Assembly (NCBI RefSeq): GCF_013170805.1
Contig: NZ_CP051293.1
Span: forward strand, 1 to 64,000
Direction of reading: 5' to 3'
DNA from: Mesorhizobium sp. NZP2077
GTDB taxonomy: Bacteria > Pseudomonadota > Alphaproteobacteria > Rhizobiales > Rhizobiaceae
Length of the DNA: 64,000 nucleotides
Made by a program: the position numbers and the translations under genes. Under the pieces are notes generated by a model, which was not told the origin of the DNA, made no database searches, and saw only the letters and a program-made list of their open reading frames with translations. This document shows, one piece after another, positions 22,695-32,007 of the stretch (positions within the stretch are counted from its first letter, which is position 1; each line of letters begins with the position of its first letter).

Positions 22695-24290
22695 TCACGC
22701 ACCAACGGCTTCGTCAGCCGACACTTCTTCGGCTGCAAGCTCGTCTTCGGTGATCCAGCCGGCCCTGAGGCGGGCATTGAGAACCATCTGCTCGGCATCG
22801 GCGCGCGACACGCCGTGATTGGCGAGCACGCCCGGGAATACCTTGGTCTCGCCGTCCTTGCGTTCCTTCCAGCCGGTCAGGTCGTCGGCGGCATAGCCGG
22901 CGAAATCCTCGATGGTCTTCACGCCGTCCTCGCCGAGCGTCACCATCATGGCGGTGGTGATGCCGGGGATCTCGCGCAATTCGTCCGTGACGCCCAGTGC
23001 CTTGCGCTTGTCGTCGTGCTCGGCCTCGATCTTCTCCAGATACTCGCGAGCGCGGGTCTGTATTTCCGAAGCGGTGTCTTCGTCGAAGCCGTCGATCGAA
23101 GCGATCTCGCCGGAGTCGACATAGGCGACTTCCTCGACGCTGGTGAAGCCTTCGGAGGCCAGCACCTGGCCGACCATCTCGTCGACATCGAGGGCTTCCA
23201 TGAACAGCGCCGAGCGCTCGACGAATTCCTTCTGGCGGCGTTCGGATTCCTCGGCCTCGGTCAGGATGTCGATGTCCCAGCCGGTGAGCTGCGAGGCGAG
23301 ACGCACGTTCTGGCCGCGGCGGCCGATGGCCAGCGACAGCTGATCGTCGGGAACCACGACTTCGATGCGCTCGGCGTCCTCGTCGAGCACGACCTTGGCG
23401 ACTTCCGCCGGCTGCAGCGCATTGACGATGAACGAGGCGGCCGAAGGCGACCACGGAATGATGTCGATCTTCTCGCCCTGCAATTCGCCGACGACGGCCT
23501 GGACGCGGCTGCCGCGCATGCCGACGCAGGCGCCAACCGGATCGATCGAACTGTCGCGCGAGATGACGGCGATCTTGGCGCGCGAGCCCGGGTCGCGGGC
23601 GACCGACTTGATCTCGATGATGCCGTCATAAATCTCCGGCACTTCCATGGTGAAGAGCTTGGCCATGAACTGCGGATGGGTGCGCGACAGGAAGATCTGC
23701 GGGCCGCGCTGCTCGCGGCGCACGTCGTAGACATAGGCGCGGACGCGGTCGCCATATTTGTAGTTCTCACGCGGAATCAGCTCGTCGCGGCGGATGATCG
23801 CCTCGCCACGGCCGAGATCGACGATGACGTTGCCATATTCGACGCGCTTGACGGTGCCGTTGACGATTTCGCCGATGCGGTCCTTGTATTCGTCGTACTG
23901 GCGGTCACGCTCGGCCTCGCGCACCTTCTGCACGATGACCTGCTTGGCCGACTGGGCGGCGATGCGGCCGAAATCCATCGGCGGCAGCTGTTCGGCGATG
24001 AAGTCGCCGAGCTGGGCGTCGGGATTGCGCTCGCGGGCCGAGGAAATGGCGATCTGCGTGGCGTAGTCGTCGACCTTTTCGACCACTTCCATCAGCCGCT
24101 GCAGCTTCATCTCGCCGGTGTTCGGGTTGATGTCGGCGCGGATGTTGGTTTCCTGGCCATAACGCGAGCGCGCCGCCTTCTGGATCGCATCGGCCATGGC
24201 GGCGATGACGATCGACTTGTCGATCGACTTTTCACGCGCGACCGCGTCGGCAATCTGCAGCAGTTCAAGTCTATTGGCGCTTACAACCAT
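22695..24290 (-). CDS. nusA: Transcription termination/antitermination protein NusA
   Basis: NusA binds RNA polymerase and modulates pausing, termination and rRNA antitermination. The 531-aa protein has the N-terminal polymerase-binding domain (about 1-130, [19 protein letters not shown]), an S1 domain (about 135-200), two KH domains (about 230-345, [16 protein letters not shown] and [15 protein letters not shown]) and C-terminal helix-hairpin-helix repeats. It follows rimP by 49 bp and precedes the ylxR-type gene by 38 bp. Confidence 0.97.
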   Translation of the reverse strand: MVVSANRLELLQIADAVAREKSIDKSIVIAAMADAIQKAARSRYGQETNIRADINPNTGEMKLQRLMEVVEKVDDYATQIAISSARERNPDAQLGDFIAEQLPPMDFGRIAAQSAKQVIVQKVREAERDRQYDEYKDRIGEIVNGTVKRVEYGNVIVDLGRGEAIIRRDELIPRENYKYGDRVRAYVYDVRREQRGPQIFLSRTHPQFMAKLFTMEVPEIYDGIIEIKSVARDPGSRAKIAVISRDSSIDPVGACVGMRGSRVQAVVGELQGEKIDIIPWSPSAASFIVNALQPAEVAKVVLDEDAERIEVVVPDDQLSLAIGRRGQNVRLASQLTGWDIDILTEAEESERRQKEFVERSALFMEALDVDEMVGQVLASEGFTSVEEVAYVDSGEIASIDGFDEDTASEIQTRAREYLEKIEAEHDDKRKALGVTDELREIPGITTAMMVTLGEDGVKTIEDFAGYAADDLTGWKERKDGETKVFPGVLANHGVSRADAEQMVLNARLRAGWITEDELAAEEVSADEAVGA

Positions 24291-24339
24291 GTTTTTTCTC
24301 CCGAGCCTGTTTGCCGGACTTTTACGCCCGGCAGCTCAA

Positions 24340-24987
24340 TCAACTTTCCTGTTCGTGTTCTTCCGTGGCGTCCGCTCCCGTACCCTCGGGCACGTCGTCG
24401 TCCGGCTCGCCGCGACGTTTCTTGGCTTCCTTGCGCGCCCTGTTGTCCTTCGACAACGCATCGCGGATGAGGTCGTCGGTCAGGATCAGCCGGGTTTCGG
24501 CGATGGCGTCATAGGGGACGCGCACTGTCGGCTCCTCGCCATAGGCCGCCTTGTCGCGCTCGATCAGCACATCGTTCTCACTCGCCTCGGCGATCTTGCC
24601 CTTGAAGCGCTTGCGATCAGCGACGACGACCGATGTTTCCATCTTCACCAGATGACCGGTCCAGGTGACGAAATCCGATTTGCGGACCAGCGGCCGGTCG
24701 ATACCGGGCGAAGAGACCTCGAGATGATAGGCCTTTTCGATCGGATCATCGACGTCGAGCGCCGGCGACACCGCGCGGCTGACCTCTTCGCAATCCTCGA
24801 CGGTCATGGTGCCGTCCTCACGCTCGGCCATGATCTGCAGCGTCAGCCCGTTCTGGCCGGACAGATGCACGCGCACAAGGCGAAAGCCGATGCCGCGCAG
24901 CACCGGTTGGACGATCAACGCAATGCGCGCATCGATGCCGCTTTCGCGGATGATGCGGTCGTCACCTTCGCTTGCCGTTGCAGTCAT
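24340..24987 (-). CDS. rimP: Ribosome maturation factor RimP
   Basis: RimP assists 30S maturation. The 215-aa protein has the N-terminal alpha-beta domain ([23 protein letters not shown]), the acidic [19 protein letters not shown] and the family motif [14 protein letters not shown], then an SH3-like C-terminal domain and a charged tail. ATG 24987 is chosen over the overlapping TTG one codon upstream. It is the first gene of the rimP-nusA-infB cluster. A terminator-like hairpin lies only 41-70 bp upstream. Confidence 0.95.
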   Translation of the reverse strand: MTATASEGDDRIIRESGIDARIALIVQPVLRGIGFRLVRVHLSGQNGLTLQIMAEREDGTMTVEDCEEVSRAVSPALDVDDPIEKAYHLEVSSPGIDRPLVRKSDFVTWTGHLVKMETSVVVADRKRFKGKIAEASENDVLIERDKAAYGEEPTVRVPYDAIAETRLILTDDLIRDALSKDNRARKEAKKRRGEPDDDVPEGTGADATEEHEQES

Positions 24988-25027
24988 CAACTACCTGTCG
25001 TTCGTTTCGAACCTATCGGCAGGTAAT

Positions 25028-25057
25028 AAAAAAGAGCGGGACCGGGTGGACCCACTC
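25028..25057 (-). terminator. Intrinsic terminator upstream of rimP
   Basis: On the minus strand GAGTGGG (25057-25051) pairs with CCCGCTC (25040-25034) with one G-U pair, followed directly by six U residues (25033-25028). This is a textbook intrinsic terminator pointing toward rimP, which starts 41 bp further on. It could end a short upstream transcript or attenuate the rimP operon. Two more dyads lie upstream at 25097-25111 and 25116-25131. Confidence 0.7.
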
Positions 25058-25277
25058 TTCGTCATACCGACCAAGAATTTGAGGCTGATATAAACGAACA
25101 CGGCCCGTGTTTCAAGCCCGCCGTGGCGGGCCGGCAAAAGCCCTGACAGCATCAGCATTGCTCCAGGCGCATGGCCGCCATGCGGCAATCCCCCTGTGAG
25201 AGCCGGCATAGCGCTCTTATTTGTTAGCCACGACACGAATTGAACGGGCACACGGTGGCGTGCGAAAGGACAAGATC

Positions 25278-25442
25278 ATGGGCAACCGCAGACTATTTTC
25301 CGCGTTGGGCAATCTCTTCACCACATTCGGTAGCGCGGTCACCGCGCCGCGTGCCATGGAAGCCGGCCGTAAGCCGCGCTCCGACGATTTGCGCACGCTC
25401 GGCATGGATCCGGCAATTTTCAACAGAATCGGCCGTTTCTGA
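25278..25442 (+). CDS. Small conserved-type basic protein (54 aa)
   Basis: A 54-aa frame starting at ATG 25278, with AAAGGA nine bases upstream. The peptide begins MGNRRLFSALGNLFTTFG, an amphipathic segment, and ends in a basic half with the pattern RSDDLRTLGMDPAIFNRIGRF. I do not know a function; the C-terminal pattern resembles short DUF1127-like rhizobial proteins, but the match is by eye only. It is a single gene on the plus strand, convergent with trmB, and ends at a perfect hairpin (25455-25473). Confidence 0.7.
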   Translation: MGNRRLFSALGNLFTTFGSAVTAPRAMEAGRKPRSDDLRTLGMDPAIFNRIGRF

Positions 25443-25454
25443 AAGTCCGGTGGA

Positions 25455-25473
25455 AGGCGCCGTGTTGGCGCCT
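25455..25473. terminator. Hairpin between convergent genes
   Basis: AGGCGCC and GGCGCCT form a perfect 7-bp stem with loop GTGTT, placed 12 bp after the small gene's stop and touching the trmB stop. It could serve both strands. No long T-tract follows on either side. Confidence 0.5.
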
Positions 25474-26173
25474 ATGTCCTGACAAAGGTCATATAGGCGG
25501 GCCGCCGGCCCTCGCGAACGGCCTTCGCCTCGTAACGCGTGCCCGGCCAGCCATCGTAAGGGCGGTGCCAGTCCGCCGCTTCGGCGGCCTGCCATGCGAA
25601 GGCGCCATGCGCCCGGCAATGCAGCAAGGTCCAGTTTACATAGGTGTCGATATCGGACGCGAAGCGGAATTTTGAACCCGATTTCAAGACGCGCGCGAAA
25701 CGGTCGAGATTGACCGGGCTGACGAAACGCCGCTTCCAGTGCTTCTTCTTCGGCCAGGGATCGGGATAAAGAAGGTCGATGCCGTCGAGCGAGGCCGGCG
25801 GCAGCCAGTCGAGCAGCCGGGTGGCATCGTCGTCGTGGACCCTGAGATTGGCCAGCGGCCTTGCCCGCACCGCCATCATCATCTTGGCCATGCCGTTGAC
25901 GAAGGGCTCGACGCCGATGAAGCCTGTCGTCGGCGCCTCGATCGCCCGGTGCAGAAGATGCTCGCCGCCGCCAAAGCCGATCTCGAGTCGCACGGCCGAA
26001 ACATCTGTCTCAAACAGAGTGCGCAGATCCGACGGCGCTTCGGCCGTCAGATCCAGCCGGTAGGCGCCAAGCCCGCTTTCCAGAGCCGCTGCCTGCTGCG
26101 GGCGAACGGGCTTGCCGCGCCGGCGACCGAAAAAAGCTTCGGTCGCACGGCTTGGCCTGTCTTGCGGGCTCAT
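25472..26173 (-). CDS. trmB: tRNA (guanine-N7-)-methyltransferase TrmB
   Basis: TrmB makes m7G46 in the tRNA variable loop. The 233-aa protein has the SAM-binding motif [11 protein letters not shown], the HDDDATRLL segment and the family signature [18 protein letters not shown], with a C-terminal motif [20 protein letters not shown] that contacts substrate. It follows metK by 24 bp on the same strand and is probably co-transcribed with it, coupling SAM synthesis and a SAM user. Confidence 0.95.
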   Translation of the reverse strand: MSPQDRPSRATEAFFGRRRGKPVRPQQAAALESGLGAYRLDLTAEAPSDLRTLFETDVSAVRLEIGFGGGEHLLHRAIEAPTTGFIGVEPFVNGMAKMMMAVRARPLANLRVHDDDATRLLDWLPPASLDGIDLLYPDPWPKKKHWKRRFVSPVNLDRFARVLKSGSKFRFASDIDTYVNWTLLHCRAHGAFAWQAAEAADWHRPYDGWPGTRYEAKAVREGRRPAYMTFVRT

Positions 26174-26197
26174 GTGGTCGCAGGTCCGTCGTGGCGC

Positions 26198-27463
26198 TCA
26201 GGCCGCGACGGCATCCTTGAGCGCCTTGGCGAGATCGGTCTTTTCCCAGGAGAAAGACCCGTCACGGCCAGCCTTGCGGCCGAAATGGCCGTAAGATGAC
26301 GTCTTGGCGTAGATCGGCTTGTTGAGGTCGAGATGGCGGCGGATGCCTGACGGTGACAGGTCCATCACCTTTCGCAACGCATCCTCGAGCTTTGCCTCGT
26401 CGACCTTGCCGGTGCCGTGCAGGTCGACATAGACCGACAGAGGCTGGGCGACGCCGATGGCGTAGGAAAGCTGGATGGTGCAGCGGTCGGCAAGCTTCGC
26501 CGCCACGACATTCTTGGCCAGATAGCGCGCCGCATAGGCCGCCGAACGGTCGACCTTGGTGGTGTCCTTGCCGGAGAATGCGCCGCCGCCATGCGGTGCC
26601 GCGCCACCATAGGTGTCGACGATGATCTTGCGGCCGGTCAGTCCGGCATCGCCGTCCGGGCCGCCGATGACGAACTTGCCGGTCGGATTGATGTACCACA
26701 TGCAATCGTCGGCAATCTTGAGGTCGCCCAGTGCCTCGCGGATGTAGGGTTCCACGACCTTGCGCACCTTCTTCGAATCCCAGGTCGCGTCGAGATGCTG
26801 GGTCGACAGCACGATCTGCGTTGCCTCGGCAGCCTTGCCGTCGATATAGCGGACAGTGACCTGGCTCTTGGCGTCCGGTCCGAGCTTGCCGGCCTCGCCA
26901 TTGTTTTCGTGGCGGGCGGCGGCCAGAAGTTCGAGGATCTTGTGGCTGTAATAGATGGGCGCTGGCATCAGGTCTGGCGTCTCGCGGCAGGCGTAGCCGA
27001 ACATAATGCCCTGGTCGCCGGCACCTTCCTCGCCCTGACGGTCGGCGGCGTTGTCGACACCCTGGCCGATGTCTGGCGACTGGCCGTGCAGGAGGACCTC
27101 GATCTTGGCCGTCTTCCAGTGGAAGCCCGCCTGCTCATAGCCGATCTCGCGAATCGCCTTGCGGGCGACCGACTTGAACTTGGCTGGGTTGATGATCGAA
27201 TGTCCGGCCGCATCCTTGAGGATATTGCCAGCCTTGTCCTTCTTCAGCAGCGTCTCGGGGACACGCACTTCCCCGGCGATGACGACCCGGTTGGTGGTCG
27301 CCAAGGTCTCGCAGGCGACACGGACTTTCCATGGGTCCATGCCGGTCTTCTTGGCTTCGCGGTAGACCAGATCGACAATCTCGTCGGAGATCCGGTCACA
27401 GACTTTGTCGGGATGGCCCTCGGCAACGGATTCCGAGGTAAAGAAGTAGTTCTGCCGCGTCAC
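26198..27463 (-). CDS. metK: S-adenosylmethionine synthetase MetK
   Basis: MetK makes S-adenosylmethionine from methionine and ATP. The 421-aa protein has [20 protein letters not shown] at the N-terminus, the [10 protein letters not shown] motif, and the phosphate-binding [19 protein letters not shown]. The start is GTG at 27463 with AGGGG upstream. A hairpin with a U-tract (27479-27502) lies immediately before the ribosome binding site, suggesting control by premature termination. phrR is upstream and trmB downstream. Confidence 0.97.
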   Translation of the reverse strand: MTRQNYFFTSESVAEGHPDKVCDRISDEIVDLVYREAKKTGMDPWKVRVACETLATTNRVVIAGEVRVPETLLKKDKAGNILKDAAGHSIINPAKFKSVARKAIREIGYEQAGFHWKTAKIEVLLHGQSPDIGQGVDNAADRQGEEGAGDQGIMFGYACRETPDLMPAPIYYSHKILELLAAARHENNGEAGKLGPDAKSQVTVRYIDGKAAEATQIVLSTQHLDATWDSKKVRKVVEPYIREALGDLKIADDCMWYINPTGKFVIGGPDGDAGLTGRKIIVDTYGGAAPHGGGAFSGKDTTKVDRSAAYAARYLAKNVVAAKLADRCTIQLSYAIGVAQPLSVYVDLHGTGKVDEAKLEDALRKVMDLSPSGIRRHLDLNKPIYAKTSSYGHFGRKAGRDGSFSWEKTDLAKALKDAVAA

Positions 27464-27478
27464 GGGTGTCCCCTCTTG

Positions 27479-27502
27479 AAAAACGATCGGCAGGCTGCCG
27501 AT
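27479..27502 (-). promoter_or_regulatory. Terminator-like hairpin in the metK leader
   Basis: On the minus strand ATCGGCA-GCC-TGCCGAT is a perfect 7-bp hairpin, followed by CG and five T residues, and preceded by an A-run that could extend the stem. The metK Shine-Dalgarno begins a few bases after the T-tract. This is the position expected of a transcription attenuator. No SAM-II core sequence was recognised upstream. Confidence 0.6.
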
Positions 27503-27592
27503 TTTGGCGCGCCACGTGTTAGCGGGGCAAAGCGCCGCTCGTCAAGCGTTGCCGCCATTCTGGCACGACTGTCGATGTCGAAATCTTGTGCC

Positions 27593-27614
27593 ACCGGCGG
27601 CCAATGCCGCCGGT
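27593..27614 (-). terminator. Stem-loop after phrR
   Basis: ACCGGCGGC and GCCGCCGGT form a perfect 9-bp stem with a 4-nt loop, 17 bp after the phrR stop. No T-tract follows, so termination may be partial. A second dyad (TGGCAC/GTGCCA, 27561-27593) abuts it and would be part of the metK leader. Confidence 0.5.
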
Positions 27615-27631
27615 TCGAGGCGCATTGAGGG

Positions 27632-28051
27632 TCAGTCGAGATCGTCCGCGGCGAGCGACTTCACCAAGTCGATGATCCTGCGACGCACCTTGACGTCGGC
27701 GATCTTGACGAAGGCCCGGTTGAGCTGAAGGCCTTCGGGACTGCCGCAGAACTCAACGGCGAAAGCCATCGACGCATCCTCCGAAAAGCCACGGCCGGCC
27801 ACCGCTTCCTGGCCAGGCGCATCCTCGAAGAAGAAGGCGACGGGCACGCCGAGTATGGAGGCTATCGCCTGCAGACGGCTGGCGCCGACGCGGTTGGTGC
27901 CCTTTTCATATTTCTGGATCTGTTGAAATGTGATGCCGAGATTCTCGCCCAGCTTTTCCTGGCTCATTCCGAGCATATTGCGGCGAAGCCGGACGCGACT
28001 TCCAACGTGGATGTCGATGGGATTCGGTTTCTTCTTGTTTTCTTCTGTCAT
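27632..28051 (-). CDS. phrR: XRE-family HTH regulator, PhrR/PraR-like
   Basis: A 139-aa cytosolic DNA-binding protein. The helix-turn-helix is at about residues 15-70 (VRLRRNMLGMSQEKLGENLGITFQQIQKYEKGTNRV written here as two parts: MSQEKLGENLGITFQQ and IQKYEKGTNRV), followed by SRLQAIASILGVPVAFFFED and a C-terminal segment typical of the PhrR/PraR group. ATG 28051 is chosen over a 16-codon extension. It lies directly after lnt; in Sinorhizobium medicae phrR neighbours actA, an lnt homologue, and is acid- and stress-induced. The same role here is inferred from order and family. Confidence 0.8.
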   Translation of the reverse strand: MTEENKKKPNPIDIHVGSRVRLRRNMLGMSQEKLGENLGITFQQIQKYEKGTNRVGASRLQAIASILGVPVAFFFEDAPGQEAVAGRGFSEDASMAFAVEFCGSPEGLQLNRAFVKIADVKVRRRIIDLVKSLAADDLD

Positions 28052-28190
28052 TTTTTCCTCGCCGAATTTTTTCGGCTTTGTGATTTTTTGCCCACCCAAA
28101 AAAGGCCGGAGGCGACTGCCCCAACAGTACGATCCACCGGCTTCGAGAAATTTTCAGGCGATACAGTATGAGTTTCTAATGTGTCGACTG

Positions 28191-29780
28191 TCAATTCACC
28201 CGTAGCCTTTGCCTTACGTTCAACAGCGCCCCCACGAGCGCAAACAGCAACATGATCAGCATTCCGTTAATGCGCCGCTGGCCCGAGGAAACGACCGTCT
28301 GTCCGGCAATCGGCACCTTCACATCGATGGCTCCGCGCGCGTTAATCGCCAACGCATCCACGATGCGTCCGTGTGGATCGACGACGGCCGAGATGCCGTT
28401 GTTGGCAGCACGCAGCAAGGGCAATCCGTTCTCCACCGCACGAATCTGGGCCTGCCTGAAATGCTGATACGGTCCCGGCGTGTCCCCGAACCAGGCATCA
28501 TTGGTAACGTTCACAATAAGCTGCGCTGACGTAGCGTCAACTGCCACAAGATCGGGAAAGATCACCTCATAACAGATAAATGGCAGGGCGCGGATGCCGC
28601 GCGGCAGCGTGAGGGCATGGCGCTCGTTGCCGGCTGCGAACGTCACCGGACCGGCGACAAGCTGTGCGATGCCGAAACGGTTGAACAGGTCAGCGAAAGG
28701 CAGGTACTCGCCGAACGGCACCAGATGGACCTTATCGACGGCGTCAGCGATTTCGCCCTTGTCGTTGATCGCCACCACGGAGTTGTAATAGCGGCTGTCG
28801 GCGGCAGCCGAGCCGCCTTCCTCGCGAACAACGCCGGCGATCAGCATCTGGCCGTCGGCCAGCATGTCGCCCAGCGCCGTCAACGCGTCCGGGCGCTCGG
28901 TGAATAGGAACGGCACCGAGGTTTCCGGCCAGACAATTAGTTGTGGCTTGCCGTGACCGGGGTCCGGCGCCTTGGCGGACAGGCCGAGCAAAGTGGCGAA
29001 GATGCGGTCGCGCACCGAGGCGTCCCATTTTTCACTGAGGTCGACGGCAGGCTGGACGATGCGGACGTCCAGGCTGCGCTCCGCAGGCCTTTCAGGGGCG
29101 GTGAGCCTGACATAGCCGAACCCGACATGGGCTGATGCAAGCGCGACGAAAAGTGCGGCGCCCAGGCGAAGGTGCCGGCGTGCCGCCAGCAGCGCCGGCA
29201 ATGAAAAAAGGAACACGGCAAGCACGTTCATGCCGATCATGCCGGCCACCGACACGCTCTGCATGAGAAGAGGCACCGGCATCGCCGCGTAGCCGATGGC
29301 ATTCCAGGGAAAGCCGGTGAACAGGAAACCGCGCAGCCACTCGGTCAGCCCGAAGCCGAAGGCAAGGGCGGCGATGCGGCCGATATCGCTGCTCCACAGC
29401 AGCCGGGCGACCATGGTTGCGAAGCCGTAGAAGAAGGCGAGCGCGAAGGGAATGCCGATCACGGCGAAGGGCAGCGCCCAGGCAAAGTCGTCGGCCTCGA
29501 CCAGCAGCGCCGAGCCGATCCACCAGAGACCAGCGAGAAAATAGCCGAAACCGAACCACCAGCCGACGGCGAAGGCCGGCCGCAGGCGCCGGAACAGGCT
29601 GCCGGAGGCCTCGCCTGTGGCGCCGTCGAGCAGCCAGACCAGCAGCGGAAACGAGATGAAACAGGCGGCGAAGAAATCGTAGGGCGCCTGGCCAAGCACC
29701 GCCAGGGCGCCAGCAAGAAACGCCACGAGCGCGCGCCGCCAACCCCAAAGCAGAATTATCCGGCCGGCAAGGCGCTCCAT
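28191..29780 (-). CDS. lnt: Apolipoprotein N-acyltransferase (Lnt/ActA)
   Basis: Lnt adds the third acyl chain to lipoproteins at the inner membrane. The 529-aa protein has about seven or eight transmembrane segments; the periplasmic C-N hydrolase domain lies at about 240-490 with the catalytic Glu (VWPETSVPF), Lys ([14 protein letters not shown]) and Cys ([12 protein letters not shown]), then [17 protein letters not shown] 29780 starts MERLAGRI; eleven upstream codons in frame are excluded as they lack the usual pattern. In S. medicae the homologue actA is needed for acid tolerance. Confidence 0.95.
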   Translation of the reverse strand: MERLAGRIILLWGWRRALVAFLAGALAVLGQAPYDFFAACFISFPLLVWLLDGATGEASGSLFRRLRPAFAVGWWFGFGYFLAGLWWIGSALLVEADDFAWALPFAVIGIPFALAFFYGFATMVARLLWSSDIGRIAALAFGFGLTEWLRGFLFTGFPWNAIGYAAMPVPLLMQSVSVAGMIGMNVLAVFLFSLPALLAARRHLRLGAALFVALASAHVGFGYVRLTAPERPAERSLDVRIVQPAVDLSEKWDASVRDRIFATLLGLSAKAPDPGHGKPQLIVWPETSVPFLFTERPDALTALGDMLADGQMLIAGVVREEGGSAAADSRYYNSVVAINDKGEIADAVDKVHLVPFGEYLPFADLFNRFGIAQLVAGPVTFAAGNERHALTLPRGIRALPFICYEVIFPDLVAVDATSAQLIVNVTNDAWFGDTPGPYQHFRQAQIRAVENGLPLLRAANNGISAVVDPHGRIVDALAINARGAIDVKVPIAGQTVVSSGQRRINGMLIMLLFALVGALLNVRQRLRVN

Positions 29781-29879
29781 GCATACTTCCGAGTCGCGCG
29801 AATCAGGACGCAAGATTTATCAGCCCCCGGCCTGCGCTCCAAACGCCGACCTGTCAGCCGCCACGTCCCCACCGCCGCT

Positions 29880-30350
29880 CTACCTATGCCAGCCCTCGAT
29901 GCGCAGGCCACTCAAGCGTTCTGCCTCTTCGCGGGGGACGGAACGGATGGGCTGGGTGAATGTCCAGACATGGCGTTCGGGATCGCGGGCCCGGTACTGG
30001 CGTTCGCCGTAGAACTGGTCCGCCGGCTCCTGGATTATGTCAGCGCCCGCCGCTCGCGACTGTTCGCAATGCGCATCCAGGGCGTCCTTGAGCCTGACAT
30101 ACACAGACTGCGTGTTCTTGCCCGAGACCGAAGCCGGGCTGGCGACATACTCACTCCATTCGGAATCGACGATGAGATAGCAATCGCCAAACCGCATCTC
30201 GGCATGGACCAGCTTTCCGTCGGCATCGCTGACCACCATGCTGCGCTCGAAGCCGAAAGCAGCTTCCAGCCACGCCAGCGCCGCACGGGGATCCCTGTAG
30301 AAGACCCCAGACCCCAGACTCGCGTGCTTGAAAGGGTCGTCGATCGTCAT
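29880..30350 (-). CDS. VOC-family (glyoxalase-like) protein
   Basis: A 156-aa protein with the paired beta-alpha-beta-beta-beta modules of the vicinal oxygen chelate superfamily: FYRDPRAALAWLEAAFGFE in the first half and VYVRLKDALDAHCEQSRAAGADI in the second, then YGERQYRARDPERHVWTFTQ. The last segment is common in glyoxalase/bleomycin-resistance-like proteins. ATG 30350 is chosen; a longer frame runs into corC. It begins 16 bp after corC. The substrate is unknown. Confidence 0.8.
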   Translation of the reverse strand: MTIDDPFKHASLGSGVFYRDPRAALAWLEAAFGFERSMVVSDADGKLVHAEMRFGDCYLIVDSEWSEYVASPASVSGKNTQSVYVRLKDALDAHCEQSRAAGADIIQEPADQFYGERQYRARDPERHVWTFTQPIRSVPREEAERLSGLRIEGWHR

Positions 30351-30366
30351 CGGGCCAGCGGAAAAC

Positions 30367-31461
30367 TCACGCCTGTTCGGTGCGGACCGTGGCGCGCCGG
30401 CGGCGCTCGCTTTTCTGGCTCTGGACGATGCGCACGCGCTTGACGCGGCGCGGATCGGCATCGAGCACGTGGAACTCGAAGCCCGGAATAGCCTGCACCA
30501 CCTCACCGCGTGCCGGCACACGGCCAAGCGTGTTGAAGATCATGCCGCCAATGGTGTCGACATATTCGCCATGTTCGCCGGCGGCGAAATCCTCGCCGAT
30601 CATCTTGGCGACCTCGTCGATCTCGGCCTTGCCGTCGACGATGAAGACGCCGTCACCGGCCTGGGTGATCATCGGCTCGTCATCGTCATGCTCGTCCTCG
30701 ATGTCGCCGACGACCATCTCGACAATGTCCTCGAGCGAGACAAGCCCATCCGTACCGCCATATTCATCGATGACCAGCGCCATCTGCGTGCGCGTCGTCT
30801 GCATGCGGCCCATCAGGTCGGAAGCAAGCATCGATGGCGGCACGAACAGAACCTGGCGGATCAGATTGAGCTCGCCGATGGTGCGGGCTAGGTCGACCTG
30901 GGCGAGATCCAGTTGCGTGGCGACGGGGGTCTTTCTGGTCGTGCGGCCCTTCTTGACGCGCGCAAGCTTGGTGATGTGGGCCAGCACGTCGCGGATATGG
31001 ACCATGCCGCGCGGATCGTCGAGCGTCTCGGAATAGACCGGCATGCGGGAATGGCCGGATTGCTCGAAGGTGCCCAGGAGGTCGCCGAGCGTCGTGGTGA
31101 TCTCGACCGCCTCGATGTCGGCGCGCGGCACCATGACGTCCTCGACGCGCACTTCGCGCAGCCGCAGGATGTTGTTGAGCATGGCGCGCTCGCCAGGCGA
31201 GAAGGATTCGGCGTCGCTCGCCGTCTCGGCCAGCGCGCCGGCGATTTCTTCACGCAGGCTGGTGCCGTTGCGTTGCCTGAACAGGCCCAAAACGCGTTCG
31301 AACAAGGAGGGTCCGGCGGGCGAATGCTCGCTGGCAGCGTTGCCGGTGTTGGCAACAGCAGGGGTAACGGTACTCGGACTTGATCCCTCTTCCGACGTAT
31401 CGGAAGCCTTGGGCGTACTGCCGGCGTCGGGGCGGGCGGCAGTTTCTGGTTTGTCGTTCAT
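30367..31461 (-). CDS. corC: CBS-domain protein of the CorC/HlyC family
   Basis: A 364-aa cytosolic protein. After a low-complexity N-terminus (about 1-50) there are two CBS domains (LREVRVEDVMVPRADIEAVEI, about 110-170, and the second to about 240) and a C-terminal CorC_HlyC transporter-associated domain (about 275-350, ending near VLDADPRRVKRVRIV). Homologues are named CorC, TlyC or hemolysin-like; roles in Mg2+/Co2+ efflux are proposed. It follows ybeY by 27 bp in the order miaB-phoH-ybeY-corC. Confidence 0.9.
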   Translation of the reverse strand: MNDKPETAARPDAGSTPKASDTSEEGSSPSTVTPAVANTGNAASEHSPAGPSLFERVLGLFRQRNGTSLREEIAGALAETASDAESFSPGERAMLNNILRLREVRVEDVMVPRADIEAVEITTTLGDLLGTFEQSGHSRMPVYSETLDDPRGMVHIRDVLAHITKLARVKKGRTTRKTPVATQLDLAQVDLARTIGELNLIRQVLFVPPSMLASDLMGRMQTTRTQMALVIDEYGGTDGLVSLEDIVEMVVGDIEDEHDDDEPMITQAGDGVFIVDGKAEIDEVAKMIGEDFAAGEHGEYVDTIGGMIFNTLGRVPARGEVVQAIPGFEFHVLDADPRRVKRVRIVQSQKSERRRRATVRTEQA

Positions 31462-31488
31462 CGTCGTCCGGTCAATTGTCAGATGTAG

Positions 31489-31989
31489 TTACGCGTAGGG
31501 ATCGGGAATGGCAAGCCTTGCAAGGGCTGCGCGTTCGATGGCTTCCATCTCCTCGGCCTCGGCGTCGGTCTCGTGATCATGGCCCAGCAAATGCAGCAGA
31601 CCGTGGATGACGAGATGGGTGATATGGTTCTGCACCGGCTTGTCTTCCAGTGCGGCTTCGCGTGAAACCGTCTCGGCCGCGAGCACGATATCGCCCAGCA
31701 TCGGCGGCAGTGGGCCGCCTCGTGCAAACGGAAAAGCCGGAAAAGACAAGACGTTGGTGGGTTTGTCCTTGCCGCGCCAGTCGGCATTAAGGGTCCGGAT
31801 ATGGGCGTCGTCGGAAAAAACGATGCTGAGTTCGGAACGGCCGGTGACACCGGTCTCGGCGAAAGCAGCGTCAACGGCGCGGTCGACCAGCCGCGTCAGG
31901 CTGGCCTCATCGGGCCAGTCGCCCGCTTCGACCGATATATCGATGTCGACGGGAAGATTCCCGTCGCCGGATATTTTGTCCTCAGGCAT
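31489..31989 (-). CDS. ybeY: Endoribonuclease YbeY
   Basis: YbeY is a zinc-dependent endoribonuclease involved in 16S rRNA 3' end maturation and rRNA quality control. The 166-aa protein has the metal-binding [11 protein letters not shown] with the three ligand histidines, preceded by the substrate-pocket segment [17 protein letters not shown] and LGDIVLA. The gene is between phoH and corC, the usual neighbourhood. Confidence 0.95.
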   Translation of the reverse strand: MPEDKISGDGNLPVDIDISVEAGDWPDEASLTRLVDRAVDAAFAETGVTGRSELSIVFSDDAHIRTLNADWRGKDKPTNVLSFPAFPFARGGPLPPMLGDIVLAAETVSREAALEDKPVQNHITHLVIHGLLHLLGHDHETDAEAEEMEAIERAALARLAIPDPYA

Positions 31990-32007
31990 GAAGCCGCATC
32001 GTCAAGA

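Noticed and set aside
22677..24470. 597-codon plus-strand frame opposite nusA
   Set aside because: Antisense shadow of nusA without ribosome binding site or domain.
24988..25277. tRNA gene in the rimP leader, as metY in E. coli
   Set aside because: No T-loop GTTCRA-type box or acceptor pairing is visible in either strand.
27464..27631. SAM-II riboswitch upstream of metK
   Set aside because: The conserved GCTAAA-type core and its pseudoknot partner could not be found; only the terminator-like hairpin is supported.
28166..28194. phrR promoter with TTGACA at the end of lnt
   Set aside because: The hexamer at the -10 distance (TCATAC) is too poor to call.
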